A stretch of 64,000 bases of DNA, taken from Comamonas odontotermitis. Its GTDB lineage: Bacteria; Pseudomonadota; Gammaproteobacteria; Burkholderiales; Burkholderiaceae_C. The notes below the pieces were generated by a model. The model ran no database searches. It saw only the letters and a program-made list of their open reading frames with translations, and was not told where the DNA came from. A program made the position numbers and the translations under genes. The first letter of the stretch is position 1; each line of letters begins with the position of its first letter. Below are positions 55,714-64,000 of this stretch, one piece after another. The stretch spans positions 1 to 64,000 of the forward strand of contig NZ_JACHKZ010000006.1 of assembly GCF_014207855.1 (NCBI RefSeq), written 5' to 3'.

Positions 55714-56045
55714 AGTGCTCCTTGTCCCTTGTCATTTCTGAGGCGCTGAATACCCTACCCGTGCAAGGAATGGGCCTTGCGTACCGGTTTCAGTCCACAG
55801 AACACTGTAGCAGCGGCCAGGAGCGACAGGCGCTCTCGCAAACCCGATGATGCTGCAAACGCACATATTGCACCTACGCGCAGGAATGCGCCATCGCATA
55901 ATTTGGCTGTGCAGATCACGCAACAGCGCGGAACCATGCACCCATTGGCAGAGGCGGAGGCAGGCGTGTCCTTCGTCTGCGGGTTTGCCAAAGGCAAAGC
56001 GCCCGCAAGGAGCGCTTTGCCTTTTTCTGAACCATCGCACAGCGA
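55714..56045. other. 332-bp spacer with terminator between binding-protein genes 2 and 3
   Basis: Between the start of copy 2 and the stop of copy 3. It holds a strong terminator for copy 3 near its 3' side (55990-56027) and should hold the promoter of copy 2 near 55714-55850. No credible gene frame is seen. Confidence 0.6.
55990..56027 (-). terminator. terminator after substrate-binding protein copy 3
   Basis: AAGGCAAAGCGC pairs with GCGCTTTGCCTT, a 12-bp stem; the minus-strand T-run after it is short. It separates copy 3 from the copy 2-copy 1-permease unit. Confidence 0.75.
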
Positions 56046-56873
56046 TCAATCAGTCACTTGATCGCTATCAAACTTGAAATTGCGCTTGGGCATCTTGAGC
56101 GGGCTTTTCTGACCGTACCACTGCTCGTACAGAGCTTCGGCCTTGCCGCTGGCTTCCAGCTCACGCAGTGTGCTGTCCACTGCCTGCTTCAATCCACTCT
56201 CACCCTTTTTGATGCCCAGCGCCAGAGGCTCGATGCTCAGGTTGGACGGCAGAATCTTGTAATCTTTGCCGTTGTCGCCCAGTTGCACCAGGGCACGCAC
56301 CACGCTCTTGTCGTCGTTGACAAAGGCTGCTCCCTTGCCTTGCTGCAATGCCTGGAAGGCCTGCGGTGCGGTATCGAAGGTGATGACGGTTGCGGTGGGC
56401 ACGGCCTTCTTGGTGTTGGGCTCCTGCGTGCCGCCCTTGACGGTCACCACACGCTTGCCCGCGAGATCCGGCACATCGTTGATACCGCTGCTCTTTTTGA
56501 CCAGCACGGTCTGACCGGTCACAAAGGTGGTGATGGAGAAATCCAGCTGCGCTTCGCGCTCCTTGGTGTGGGTGAGCGATGCAGCCAGCAGATCGACATG
56601 GCCTTGCTGCAGCTCTGGAATGCGCGCCGCCACGGTCAGTTGTTTGAACACGGGCTTGACGCCGATCTTCTGCGCAACCGCCTTGCCCAGATCCACGTCG
56701 TAGCCCACCAGCTCGCGGGTTTTGGGATCGATGAAGCTATTGGGCTCATCCGTGCCCAGCACGCCCACCACGAGCTCGCCCTTTTTTTGAATATCGGCCA
56801 GCAGATCTGCCTTTGCCACGCCTGTCAGCAATACCAACGCCGCCGCAGTGGCAGCCCATACACCGGTCTTCAT
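56046..56873 (-). CDS. amino acid ABC transporter substrate-binding protein, copy 3
   Basis: A 275-residue paralog of the two preceding genes, with signal peptide (MKTGVWAATAAALVLLTGVAKA) and the same family-3 layout: KKGELVVGVLGTDEPNSFIDP, LTHTKEREAQLDFS, GLKQAVDSTLRELEASGK. It keeps VLGTDEP as in copy 1, so it is closer to copy 1 in that loop. It has its own terminator and a leader of about 145 bases before the MFS-linked mini-gene, so it can be expressed alone. Confidence 0.9.
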   Translation of the reverse strand: MKTGVWAATAAALVLLTGVAKADLLADIQKKGELVVGVLGTDEPNSFIDPKTRELVGYDVDLGKAVAQKIGVKPVFKQLTVAARIPELQQGHVDLLAASLTHTKEREAQLDFSITTFVTGQTVLVKKSSGINDVPDLAGKRVVTVKGGTQEPNTKKAVPTATVITFDTAPQAFQALQQGKGAAFVNDDKSVVRALVQLGDNGKDYKILPSNLSIEPLALGIKKGESGLKQAVDSTLRELEASGKAEALYEQWYGQKSPLKMPKRNFKFDSDQVTD

Positions 56874-57020
56874 TGCATCGTTCCTTGTTCTGTTCCGCTA
56901 CCAGGCGAAACTGTGTCATAAATTCTATGGTTATAAAAAGCGATGCAATACTACTTTTAAGTCATATGGAAATTCCAAATCTGTCGCTGTTGCCTTGGCG
57001 GGACGGCATGGCATGGCCAC

Positions 57021-57179
57021 TTAGCTGCACAGCGAAAAACCATTGAGCAGGCGCATCAGTGATTCCGGGGCCGTCCAAGCTTGCCATGCCCAGGCCAATA
57101 CACCTGCCGCCAAGCCTGTCAGCAGGCTGGCCATAGCCATTTTTTTGATGCAACTGTGCATGCGGGCCCGCCCTTTCAT
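57021..57179 (-). CDS. 52-residue membrane mini-protein coupled to the MFS transporter
   Basis: A short gene starting MKGRARMHSCIKKMAMAS. Its ATG (57179-57177) overlaps the stop of the MFS gene in the ATGA arrangement, so it would be translated by coupling. After a basic N-terminus it has one hydrophobic helix (LLTGLAAGVLAWAWQAW, about residues 19-35) and a tail with two serines and a cysteine (LLNGFSLCS). Small membrane partners encoded beside MFS transporters are known, but this sequence does not match one I can name. An internal ATG (residue 7) is an alternative start. Confidence 0.6.
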   Translation of the reverse strand: MKGRARMHSCIKKMAMASLLTGLAAGVLAWAWQAWTAPESLMRLLNGFSLCS

Positions 57180-58459
57180 CGCGCAATGGGCGCGAGCCGA
57201 TTTGCGGGCACCTCGCCCAGCGCCGCGTCATTGATGGGCCAGTGCAGCAATGCGGCAAGCACACCTAGGGCAATGGCGGCCCACCACAGCCACAGGTACG
57301 AATGGGTCGCGTCGTAGACCATCCCGCCTAGCCACGCGCCCAGAAAGCCCCCTACCTGGTGCCCAAAGAACACGAAGCCAAACAAGGTACTGAGGTAGCG
57401 CACGCCAAACACCTGCGCGATCAGGCCGTTGGTGAGCGGCACGGTCCCCAGCCACAGCAGACCCATGGCCACAGAAAAAACATAGGCACTGGCTGCAGAA
57501 ACCGGCGTCAGCACGAACCACAGCATGATGGCCGATCGCACCAGGTACAGCAGTGCCAGCGCATATTTGCGGCGCATCCAGCCGCCCGTCCAACTGCAGG
57601 CATAGGTGCCCAGCACATTGGCCAGGGCCACCAGCGCCAGGCAGATACCAGCCTCCCGCGCCCCCAGCCCCTGGTCCAGCAGGTAGGCAGGCAGATGCGC
57701 GGCAATGAAGGCAAGCTGAAAGCCACAGGCCAGAAAGCCGGCATTGAGCAACCAGAACCCCTGGTGGCCAAAAGCCTGACGCAGCGCGCTACGCATGTTC
57801 TGGGCAGGTTCAGCGGGTTCGGCAGGTGCTGCCCGCCCGTCAGCCGCTGGGGGCGTGCGCTGGCGCAGCAACAATGCCAGCGGGGCCGCCACAGCCATGA
57901 CGGCGGCCAGTGCCAGCACGACCGGCTGCCAATGCCACTGCAGCAACAGGCTCTGGGTCAGGGGCACCATCAGAAACTGGCCCAAGCCGCCCAGCGCACC
58001 CGCCACACCCAGTGCCCAGGGCCTCTGAGCCGGAGAAAACAAGCGGCTGAGTGCACCATAGACCACGGCAAAGCCTGTGCCCGACAGGGCAATGCCCACC
58101 AAGACGCCATCGCCCCAGGTCAGCAGCCATGTACTCTGCGATTGCGCCATCAACACCAGGCCCACTGCATACAATGCGGCGCTGGCCAGCATCACCCGCA
58201 CAGCGCCAAAGCGGTCGGCGACCATGCCGGTAAAAGGCTGGGCCAGTCCCCATACCAGGTTCTGCAGCGCCACAGCCCAGGCGAATTCCTCTCGGCTCCA
58301 GCCGCGCTCCAGAATGACGGGTTGCATCAACAGCCCCTGCACATGGCGTATACCCAATGCGCAGCCCATGATGATGCCGCCGGCCAGCACCAGTTGCCAG
58401 CGGCGGCGCCAGACTTCGTCCTGCAAGGGAGATGGGGAATGGGTGGAATGGTTTGTCAT
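57176..58459 (-). CDS. MFS transporter
   Basis: A 427-residue major facilitator with twelve predicted membrane segments. Segment 2-3 loop GMVADRFGAVRVML carries the MFS motif (Gx3DxxGxR/K variant). The charged central loop around 205-225 (RQRTPPAADGRAAPAEPAEPAQ) separates two six-helix halves. It belongs to a group near OxlT/monocarboxylate-type carriers, but substrate is unknown. Its gene starts seven bases after the alpha/beta hydrolase stop and overlaps the 52-residue gene by four bases, giving a three-gene unit. Confidence 0.88.
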   Translation of the reverse strand: MTNHSTHSPSPLQDEVWRRRWQLVLAGGIIMGCALGIRHVQGLLMQPVILERGWSREEFAWAVALQNLVWGLAQPFTGMVADRFGAVRVMLASAALYAVGLVLMAQSQSTWLLTWGDGVLVGIALSGTGFAVVYGALSRLFSPAQRPWALGVAGALGGLGQFLMVPLTQSLLLQWHWQPVVLALAAVMAVAAPLALLLRQRTPPAADGRAAPAEPAEPAQNMRSALRQAFGHQGFWLLNAGFLACGFQLAFIAAHLPAYLLDQGLGAREAGICLALVALANVLGTYACSWTGGWMRRKYALALLYLVRSAIMLWFVLTPVSAASAYVFSVAMGLLWLGTVPLTNGLIAQVFGVRYLSTLFGFVFFGHQVGGFLGAWLGGMVYDATHSYLWLWWAAIALGVLAALLHWPINDAALGEVPANRLAPIAR

Positions 58460-58466
58460 GTTGTCC

Positions 58467-59510
58467 TCAGAGAGCTGCGCTGCTTGCGGCTGCTGGCAGA
58501 TCGGTGCGCGTCCATGGCTCGCTGCCGCTCAGCCTGCCGCTTTGCAGCCAGGCCACTGCCAGCGGCCACAGCGTGTGCTCGAAGCGGTTGTGAAAGAAGG
58601 CGAAGTGACCGATCTCGGTGGCGCCTATGGCTTGTGGAGCCAGGCGTACATGGATGCGCGGGCTGTCGGGAAAGTAGCCCAGCAGGCGCTCGATGGCCGG
58701 CACCGTGCCAAACGCATCGTCTTCCAGGCTGATGGCCAGCATCGGCGCCGTCAACCGGGTCGTGCGAGCAACCAGCGCGGCACGCTCGGCCATCAAGGAT
58801 GGAGGGCCGCCCTGGTCCCAGGCTTTTTCGTAGCGACGCATGCGCTGCGTCCAGTCCTGCACCACACCGCTGGGCGTGTCTTCCAGCCACCCCAGGCGCT
58901 GACCGGGAAAATACCCGCACACTGCCGTGAGCAAGGGCATGGCCAGTTGCCATCTGGCGGCCATGCGCCAGCGCCGGGCCGGTTCAAAATCTGCCCAGTA
59001 ACCCAATTGCGCAGCCACCGTGCATACCCTGCGCAGGCAGGTCGCGGACGCCGCCAGCCCGCTGATGAAGCCGCCTGCGCTGTGCCCCACCACATCCACC
59101 GGCTGGCCCGGGCAGTGCTGCTGCAACCACTGCAGCACGCCCTCAAAATCGCGCTCGCCCCAGACCAGCCAGCCCGCCTCGAACCCGCGCAGTGAAGCTG
59201 GGCGCGATTGGCCGATGCCCCGGTAATCCCAGCTGAGCACATCCATACCCTGCTGTTGCAGAAAGCGGGCAAAGCGATGGTAGTAACGAGCCGCAACCGA
59301 GGTAGCCGGATTGATCACCACCACCGGGCGTAGCTCGGGGCTTGGCAGCCCAGCGGGTGGCGACATTACAGCGGGCCAGAACTGCCCCTGCAGCAGATAC
59401 CCATCGCTGGCAGGAATGTGAACCTGGCGCGCAGATGGAGGCGACAGAGAAGGCGCCGGGAGGACAGTGGCCACTGGCGGTGCAGAGCGATTCGAAGATT
59501 CACGATACAT
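58467..59510 (-). CDS. alpha/beta hydrolase
   Basis: A 347-residue hydrolase. Nucleophile elbow GHSAGG has S144 as likely catalytic serine, after VVVINPATSVAARYYHRFA with the oxyanion-hole region and DVLSWDYRGIGQSRP. A possible acid is in LAISLEDDAFGTVPAIE and the histidine in EIGHFAFFHNRF. This layout is common in hydrolases annotated only as alpha/beta fold; ester or thioester substrates are possible. First 25 residues are Pro/Ser-rich and may be disordered. It is divergent from the broken LysR gene. Confidence 0.85.
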   Translation of the reverse strand: MYRESSNRSAPPVATVLPAPSLSPPSARQVHIPASDGYLLQGQFWPAVMSPPAGLPSPELRPVVVINPATSVAARYYHRFARFLQQQGMDVLSWDYRGIGQSRPASLRGFEAGWLVWGERDFEGVLQWLQQHCPGQPVDVVGHSAGGFISGLAASATCLRRVCTVAAQLGYWADFEPARRWRMAARWQLAMPLLTAVCGYFPGQRLGWLEDTPSGVVQDWTQRMRRYEKAWDQGGPPSLMAERAALVARTTRLTAPMLAISLEDDAFGTVPAIERLLGYFPDSPRIHVRLAPQAIGATEIGHFAFFHNRFEHTLWPLAVAWLQSGRLSGSEPWTRTDLPAAASSAAL

Positions 59511-59606
59511 GAAAGGCCGAGAATTTGCGCTAGAGTGCTCGTATTACAGGCCATTGCCGGTGCATGTTCAAACGAATATTCGTCGGCTATCACATGAGTT
59601 AAAGGA

Positions 59607-60533
59607 ATGTCAAAACCACTGTCCACCCTGCCTTCGCTGGATCTGCTGCGCACCCTCATCGTCGTGGGCCAGCGTATGAGCATCACGCTGGCGGCCCAGG
59701 ATCTGTACCTGACCCAATCGGCCGTCAGCAAGCAGATCCGCCAGCTGGAGCAAGCCCTGGGCGTGGCCCTGCTGGTGCGCGGACACCGCAGCATTGAGTT
59801 CACCGCCGCAGGCGAGCGCCTGTACCAAAGTGCCGACCAGCATCTGCGCGCGCTGCACGACACGCTGGGGCAGATTGCCGCACAGGGCCAGCGCCACAGC
59901 GTCACCGTCTCAGCCAGCATCGGTATCACCGCACTATGGTTGCTGCCGCGCCTGGGGCGCTTTCAACAGCGCTGCCCCGATGTGGAGGTGCGCGTGGCCG
60001 CAGACAACCGGCTGCATGGCCCGCAGACACCAGACATTGACCTGGCCATCCGTTATTGCGCAGCACAGGATGCTCCTGCCGGTGCGCAGCGCCTGTTCGG
60101 CGAATCACTGGTGCCTGTGGCGCACCCTTCGTTGAACATACAACGGCTGGAAACATCGGCACAAGTCGCCAGCCAGGTACTGCTGGAGCTGGACCTGCCC
60201 AACCGCCCCTGGCTGCACTGGCACGGCTGGCTGCAGGCGCGGGGCTGACCCCCCAGCAGCGCACAGCGCATGTTGCGCTACAACCAGTACGACCAGGTGA
60301 TTCAGGCAGCCATTGCCGGTCAGGGGGTGGCGATTGGCCGCTACGAGCTGATTGCGCCGATGCTGGCAGATGGACGCCTCGTGGCGCTCGCCCCCATCGA
60401 CCCCACGCTCAGCCCCTATGGCTACTGGCTGGTGCCCTTTGCCTCGGCCCGCCAGCGCCATGCGGATGACGCCCAGGGCGCGCTGGCTCGTTTTGCGCAA
60501 TGGGTGCGCGAGGAGGCTGGTGTAGCAGCCTAA
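59607..60533 (+). pseudogene. LysR-family regulator broken by an in-frame stop
   Basis: The frame begins with a normal helix-turn-helix (LDLLRTLIVVGQRMSITLAAQDLYLTQSAVSKQIRQLEQALG) and effector domain, then meets TGA at 60246-60248 after 213 residues (WLHWHGWLQARG). The same frame continues after the stop with PPSSAQRMLRYNQYDQVIQAAIAGQGV, the expected LysR sequence, to TAA at 60533. The full length of 308 codons is right for a LysR protein. The frame is unshifted, so a single substitution explains the defect. It may also be a sequencing or readthrough issue. It is divergent from the hydrolase-MFS unit it probably regulated. Confidence 0.85.
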
Positions 60534-60539
60534 GAAAGA

Positions 60540-61631
60540 TCAGACCAGCAAATCCAGCGCATTGCGGTAGGCCGGCTGATGCATCAGATCGTCCCAGGCC
60601 TGGGGCTCTGTGTCAGGCAACAGAGCCAGGCGGCGCGATTCGGAATCCGCATCGGGCACCCAGCGGCCGTCCTGCAGCGCGGCATCCATGCCGGCAAGCA
60701 GTTCATCCACATGCGCACCCAGGCCCAGGCTCTGGTTGCACAGCAGCACCATGTCGCAGCCTGCATTCAGGGCCGCCAGGGCTGCATCGGTGTAGCCGAT
60801 GAGCTTGCCACCAATGCGGCGAGCGCCTTCCATGCTGAGGTCGTCGCTGAAGATGGCGCCGTCATAGCGCAAGCGGCTGCGCAGCACGTCCTTGAGCCAT
60901 TTTTCGCTGAAGCCTGCAGGACGCTTGTCGACCTTGGGGTAGATGACATGGGCAGGCATTACCGCCGTGAGAGCGCTGGACAGCCAGGGATACGGCGCGG
61001 CGTCTTCGGCCAGAATGGCGGAGAGGCTGCGCGTATCGACAGGAATGTCGACATGCGAATCGGCCTTGACGAAGCCATGGCCGGGAAAATGCTTGCCACA
61101 ATTGCCCATGCCCGCCTGCAGCAGGCCATGCATCAGACTCCTGGCCAGGGCCGCCACCACGCGCGGATCGCGGTGGAAGCTGCGGTCTCCGATGACGGAG
61201 CTTTCGCCATAGTCAAGATCGAGCACCGGCGTGAAGCTGAAATCCACGCCACAGGCGCGCAGCTCTGCACCCAGCACATAGCCCGCCGCAGTGGCTGCGT
61301 TCATGGCGCGCATGGCGCCGCTGCCCTCGCGGTGCTTGCTACCCTTGCCATCATCCATCCACATCTGACCGAAGGCGCGCATGGGCGGCAGGTGCGTGAA
61401 GCCGTCCGAGCGAAAGCGCTGCACGCGCCCGCCCTCGTGATCGACGCAGATCAGCAAGTCTGGCTTGACAGCCTTGATGTCGGCGCAAAGCAGCACCAGC
61501 GCGGAGCGGTTTTCCCAGTTGCGGGCGAACAGAATGATGCCGCCAACCAGCGGATGCGCCAGACGCTTGCGGTCCACATCCGTCAGTTGTTTGCCAGCAA
61601 TATCGATGATCAGTGGAGCGTGCATGGTCAT
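60540..61631 (-). CDS. nagZ: NagZ: beta-N-acetylhexosaminidase (GH3)
   Basis: A cytosolic enzyme removing GlcNAc from 1,6-anhydro-muropeptides in cell-wall recycling. The 363-residue chain carries the GH3 motif KHFPGHGFVKADSHVD at about 180-195 (catalytic His in the second part), and the nucleophile aspartate in IFSDDLSMEGA. The ATG at 61631 gives MTMHAPLIIDIAG; a TTG six bases upstream and a second ATG six bases downstream are alternatives. It comes after acpS in the conserved betaproteobacterial order. It starts seven bases after the broken LysR end, convergent. Confidence 0.95.
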   Translation of the reverse strand: MTMHAPLIIDIAGKQLTDVDRKRLAHPLVGGIILFARNWENRSALVLLCADIKAVKPDLLICVDHEGGRVQRFRSDGFTHLPPMRAFGQMWMDDGKGSKHREGSGAMRAMNAATAAGYVLGAELRACGVDFSFTPVLDLDYGESSVIGDRSFHRDPRVVAALARSLMHGLLQAGMGNCGKHFPGHGFVKADSHVDIPVDTRSLSAILAEDAAPYPWLSSALTAVMPAHVIYPKVDKRPAGFSEKWLKDVLRSRLRYDGAIFSDDLSMEGARRIGGKLIGYTDAALAALNAGCDMVLLCNQSLGLGAHVDELLAGMDAALQDGRWVPDADSESRRLALLPDTEPQAWDDLMHQPAYRNALDLLV

Positions 61632-61655
61632 GGGCAAAAATATAGGTGAATAAAT

Positions 61656-61710
61656 ACTATAAAAACAATAGCTATCAGCGCTTGGCAGTTAAGTACCAAC
61701 AGCCTTTGGG
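61656..61710. repeat. short intergenic repeat between acpS and nagZ
   Basis: AATACTATAAAAACAATAGC, then TATCAGCGCTTGGCAGTTAA. Shares ATAGCTATCA and GCGCTTG words with the spacers near 4990, 13300 and 48415. Because it is AT-rich it may also supply a promoter for nagZ on the minus strand. Confidence 0.45.
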
Positions 61711-61738
61711 TCTAGCTTAGTTTGGATTGACGGTGTTG

Positions 61739-62131
61739 CTACAGTTTTTCCACCACGCAAAAGCTGGCCGCGTAATCGACCTCATCAGTCACCGTGATGT
61801 GGGCCGTAAGCCCTTGCGCAGCAAACCAGGTAGCCAACTCACCATGCAATGCAATGGCAGGTTTGCCGCTTGCCAGATTGATGATTTCGCAGTGGCGCCA
61901 GGTCATGGGCATGCGCATGCCCAGCCCCACGGCCTTGCTGAAGGCTTCCTTGGCAGAAAAGCGCGTGGCAAGGTAGCGCACGCCCCGGTCGGGCCAGCGC
62001 TCGGAACGGCGCCGCCATGTCGCCAGCTCGCCCTCTGCCAGCACTTTGTGGGCAAAACGCTCGCCCTGGCGTTCCAGGGTGGCGCGAATGCGGCGGATAT
62101 CGCAGATGTCGGTACCAATGCCGTAGATCAT
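61739..62131 (-). CDS. acpS: AcpS: holo-[acyl-carrier-protein] synthase
   Basis: A 130-residue enzyme transferring 4'-phosphopantetheine from CoA to acyl carrier protein. The magnesium ligands D8 (GTDICDI) and E62 ([14 protein letters not shown]) are both present. It is complete. It lies between pdxJ and nagZ on the same strand, in the standard order. A short hairpin (62156-62174, GCGCCCA and TGGGCGC) sits in the pdxJ-acpS gap. Confidence 0.97.
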   Translation of the reverse strand: MIYGIGTDICDIRRIRATLERQGERFAHKVLAEGELATWRRRSERWPDRGVRYLATRFSAKEAFSKAVGLGMRMPMTWRHCEIINLASGKPAIALHGELATWFAAQGLTAHITVTDEVDYAASFCVVEKL

Positions 62132-62186
62132 GGTTCTGAAGAGAATCAGCCGCTAGCGCCCAATCAATGGGCGCAGATAGCTATGA

Positions 62187-62957
62187 TTACAGGAGCACCC
62201 CATCTGGGCGCGCCGCGAGAGACCGCAGGTAGGCGCGCACGGCTTCGGCGTAGCCCAGCTCCAACGCATCGGTCACGAAAGCATGACCAATCGAGACTTC
62301 GAGCACGCCTGGCACATTGGCTACAAACGGAGTCAGGTTGCGCAGGCTCAGGTCGTGCCCCGCGTTCACGCCCAGGCCTGCTGCCTGCGCCGCCTGCGCG
62401 GCTGCGGCGTATTGCCGAATCTGCACGCTCTGCTCTGGCGTGCCAAAGGCTGCGGCATAGGGCTCGGTGTACAGCTCCACGCGGTCGGCACCGACTGCCT
62501 TGGCGGCAGCCATCTGCTCGGGGATCGGGTCCATGAACAGGCTCACGCGCACGCCCAGCGCCTTGCATTCGGCAATCAGGGGGCGAAGGCGTTCGGCATC
62601 CTGGGGAAAGCTCCAGCCATGGTCGCTGGTGAACTGGTCTTCGCCGTCGGGCACGAAGGTGGCCTGGTGCGGGCGGTACTTGCGCACAAACTCCATCAGG
62701 TTGTGGAAAGGATTGCCTTCGATGTTGAACTCGCGCGGCACGGGCCAGGTGGCAACAACCTCGGCCAGTTTCTCCACGTCATCGGCGCGGATGTGGCGCT
62801 CGTCCGGGCGCGGGTGCACGGTGATGCCCTGGGCACCCGCTTCCAGGCACAGGCGCGCAGCGCGGGTGACGCTTGGAATCCCCAGGTGGCGGGTATTACG
62901 GATCAGGGCAACCTTGTTGAGGTTGACCGACAAGGCGGTTTTCACGGGGGTGGTCAT
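62187..62957 (-). CDS. pdxJ: PdxJ: pyridoxine 5'-phosphate synthase
   Basis: A TIM-barrel enzyme joining 1-deoxyxylulose-5-phosphate with aminoacetone phosphate to make pyridoxine phosphate. The 256-residue chain starts [23 protein letters not shown], at the ATG at 62957; an upstream extension in frame is not used. Conserved segments are [12 protein letters not shown] with the catalytic-loop histidine and arginine, [11 protein letters not shown], and [15 protein letters not shown]. It overlaps the recO stop by four bases. Confidence 0.97.
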   Translation of the reverse strand: MTTPVKTALSVNLNKVALIRNTRHLGIPSVTRAARLCLEAGAQGITVHPRPDERHIRADDVEKLAEVVATWPVPREFNIEGNPFHNLMEFVRKYRPHQATFVPDGEDQFTSDHGWSFPQDAERLRPLIAECKALGVRVSLFMDPIPEQMAAAKAVGADRVELYTEPYAAAFGTPEQSVQIRQYAAAAQAAQAAGLGVNAGHDLSLRNLTPFVANVPGVLEVSIGHAFVTDALELGYAEAVRAYLRSLAARPDGVLL

Positions 62958-63715
62958 AGCGATTGGATGTCCATCATCAACTGGCGGGTACGCAGTACCG
63001 GCTGGCCGCAATGGTGTTGCAGCACAGCACGCAATTGTGCTTTTAACTCGCCCGCACACAACACGCAAGCCCTCAAGACATGCGGGTATGGATTTGCAGT
63101 GTGCAATGCGGCTTCCAGCTGCAGCCACTGGCTGCCGGAGAGGCTGGCCCGGTCATGCGGGGTGGCTTCGCGCAGACCCGCCTCGGGCACCAGCACATAG
63201 TGCACCTTCTCCCGCACAGGCTGCAGAGAAAGGGTCTGTACCGCCAGCGACGGCAGGTGGCCCAGCTCGCGCAACAGCAGCAGCTCGAAAGCACGCAATA
63301 CCGGCTCCAGCACCTCTCCGTGGTCTGTAGCCAACACCTGCACCACCCCGGCATACATATCGAACAGATTGGCAAACGGGTCTTCGCGCGCCAGAAGGCG
63401 CATCAAGAGCTCGTTCAGGTACAGGCCAGACAGCAACCCTTCGCCCACCGGCATGGTGTGGCCGCCCACCCATTCCGCACTTTTGAGCGTGTGGATGTCG
63501 GCGGCGCCGTCCCCCCCAATGCCCCACGAGAGCTTGAGCGGCTGCAGCGCCAGCAGCACCGGGCGAAAGCTGGAAGTTGGCTTTTTCACCCCTTTGGCCA
63601 CCAGCGCCACGCGCCCGCGGTGGCGCGTGAAGCACTCCAGGATCAGGCTGGATTCGCTCCAGTCATAGCGATGGAGGATGAAGGCGGGTTCGTCGTTGAC
63701 GCGTTTGACGGCCAT
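62954..63715 (-). CDS. recO: RecO: DNA repair protein
   Basis: A 253-residue recombination mediator that loads RecA on SSB-coated DNA with RecF and RecR. N-terminal OB-fold ([40 protein letters not shown]) is followed by a helical C-terminal domain. The usual zinc cysteines are reduced in this family branch: only an isolated ACVLCAG pair is visible near the C-terminus. It lies between era and pdxJ, with a four-base overlap to pdxJ. Start at 63715. Confidence 0.95.
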   Translation of the reverse strand: MAVKRVNDEPAFILHRYDWSESSLILECFTRHRGRVALVAKGVKKPTSSFRPVLLALQPLKLSWGIGGDGAADIHTLKSAEWVGGHTMPVGEGLLSGLYLNELLMRLLAREDPFANLFDMYAGVVQVLATDHGEVLEPVLRAFELLLLRELGHLPSLAVQTLSLQPVREKVHYVLVPEAGLREATPHDRASLSGSQWLQLEAALHTANPYPHVLRACVLCAGELKAQLRAVLQHHCGQPVLRTRQLMMDIQSL

Positions 63716-63794
63716 GGGCTTGCGGACAGAGCGCAGGATTCAATGCAAAACAGGCGGTGCGGGCGCCTGCGCTGGGCTACAGCTGCTGTACAGC

Positions 63795-63830
63795 CTTTCA
63801 AAAATAAGAACTACCAGTGCTTATTCGTAA
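63795..63830. repeat. short intergenic repeat after era
   Basis: CTTTCAAAAATAAGAACTACCAGTGCTTATTCG resembles the spacer repeats at 48410 and 61660. It overlaps the last codons of era. Confidence 0.4.
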
Positions 63831-64000
63831 CCAAAGGATTTGACGCGCGCCTCATCGTCTGCCCAGCCGGATTTGACCTTGACCCATACTTCGAGGAACA
63901 CCTTGGCGCCCATGAGCTTTTCCAGCTCCTGCCGTGCCTCGGTGCTGATGCGCTTGAGCTTTTCGCCCTTTTCGCCGATCACCATGGCCTTGTGGCCGTC
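63821..64000 (-). CDS. era: Era: GTPase, C-terminal fragment (gene continues past the window)
   Basis: The last 59 residues plus stop of Era, read from the window edge. They contain the KH-domain GxxG-like signature ([12 protein letters not shown]) and end with [22 protein letters not shown], the characteristic Era tail. Era binds 16S rRNA and helps 30S assembly. The GTPase half lies beyond position 64000. It heads the era-recO-pdxJ-acpS-nagZ row on the minus strand. Confidence 0.95.
   Translation of the reverse strand, partial: DGHKAMVIGEKGEKLKRISTEARQELEKLMGAKVFLEVWVKVKSGWADDEARVKSFGYE

Noticed and set aside
60246-60248. Selenocysteine coding at the LysR TGA
   Set aside because: LysR proteins are not selenoproteins, and I see no SECIS-like hairpin right after the codon.
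60056-60469. A frameshift explanation for the broken LysR gene
   Set aside because: The frame before 60246 and that after 60270 are the same (difference 663 bases, a multiple of three), so no indel is needed; one stop codon explains it.

Overview
The window looks like chromosomal DNA of a high-GC betaproteobacterium of the family Comamonadaceae, probably Comamonas-like. This rests on gene order (era-recO-pdxJ-acpS-nagZ; truA-trpF-trpB-trpA-accD; hom, thrC, moeA, moaD, moaE and clpB all on one strand), on protein sequence character, and on short intergenic repeats of a kind I associate with that family. No rRNA, tRNA, CRISPR array, prophage or complete insertion sequence was seen. Coding density is high, and many units are separated by readable intrinsic terminators.

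Layout. 1-1337: a possible insertion-sequence end, then ribD. 1342-1640: a 299-bp element bounded by 19/20 inverted repeats (MITE-like). 1661-9334: small secreted protein, phospholipase-D-type lipoprotein, dusC, a class I methyltransferase, a GNAT enzyme, a coniferyl-aldehyde-dehydrogenase-like enzyme and a small membrane protein. 9500-29135, almost all on the minus strand: clpB, moaE, a ddpXABCDF-type D-Ala-D-Ala import and cleavage operon, moaD, moeA, mobB, thrC, an M48 membrane protease, hom and alaA. The molybdopterin and threonine genes form a backbone into which the ddp operon and the protease appear to have been inserted. 29346-32375: an Mth938-like protein, bcp and phoH, with a terminator-bearing structured segment between bcp and phoH. 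32495-39641: a probable lysine/pipecolate-type catabolic and uptake cluster (TPP enzyme, FAD amine oxidase, ALDH7/AmaB-type dehydrogenase, type I binding protein, divergent LysR regulator). 39816-48379: dnaB, truA-trpFBA-accD, yggT and lysS. 48539-50649: three small or membrane proteins. 50746-56873: a polar amino acid ABC transporter with three tandem paralogous binding proteins and a 2-oxoglutarate/Fe(II) oxygenase. 57021-60533: an MFS transporter with a translationally overlapping 52-residue membrane mini-protein, an alpha/beta hydrolase, and a divergent LysR gene broken by one in-frame stop. 60540-64000: nagZ, acpS, pdxJ, recO and the 3' end of era.

How the genes work together. MoaD, MoaE, MoeA and MobB cover much of molybdopterin synthesis, molybdenum insertion and nucleotide attachment. 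Hom and ThrC act in threonine synthesis. TrpF, TrpB and TrpA complete tryptophan synthesis from phosphoribosyl anthranilate. DdpX with DdpABCDF would import cell-wall D-Ala-D-Ala and split it, and NagZ also acts in wall recycling.

I did not find a clearly new multi-gene defence or metabolic system. The best candidates for novelty are the 52-residue partner of the MFS transporter, the structured segment before phoH, the triplicated binding proteins with an oxygenase in the same array, the MITE-like element after ribD, and the single-stop LysR pseudogene.
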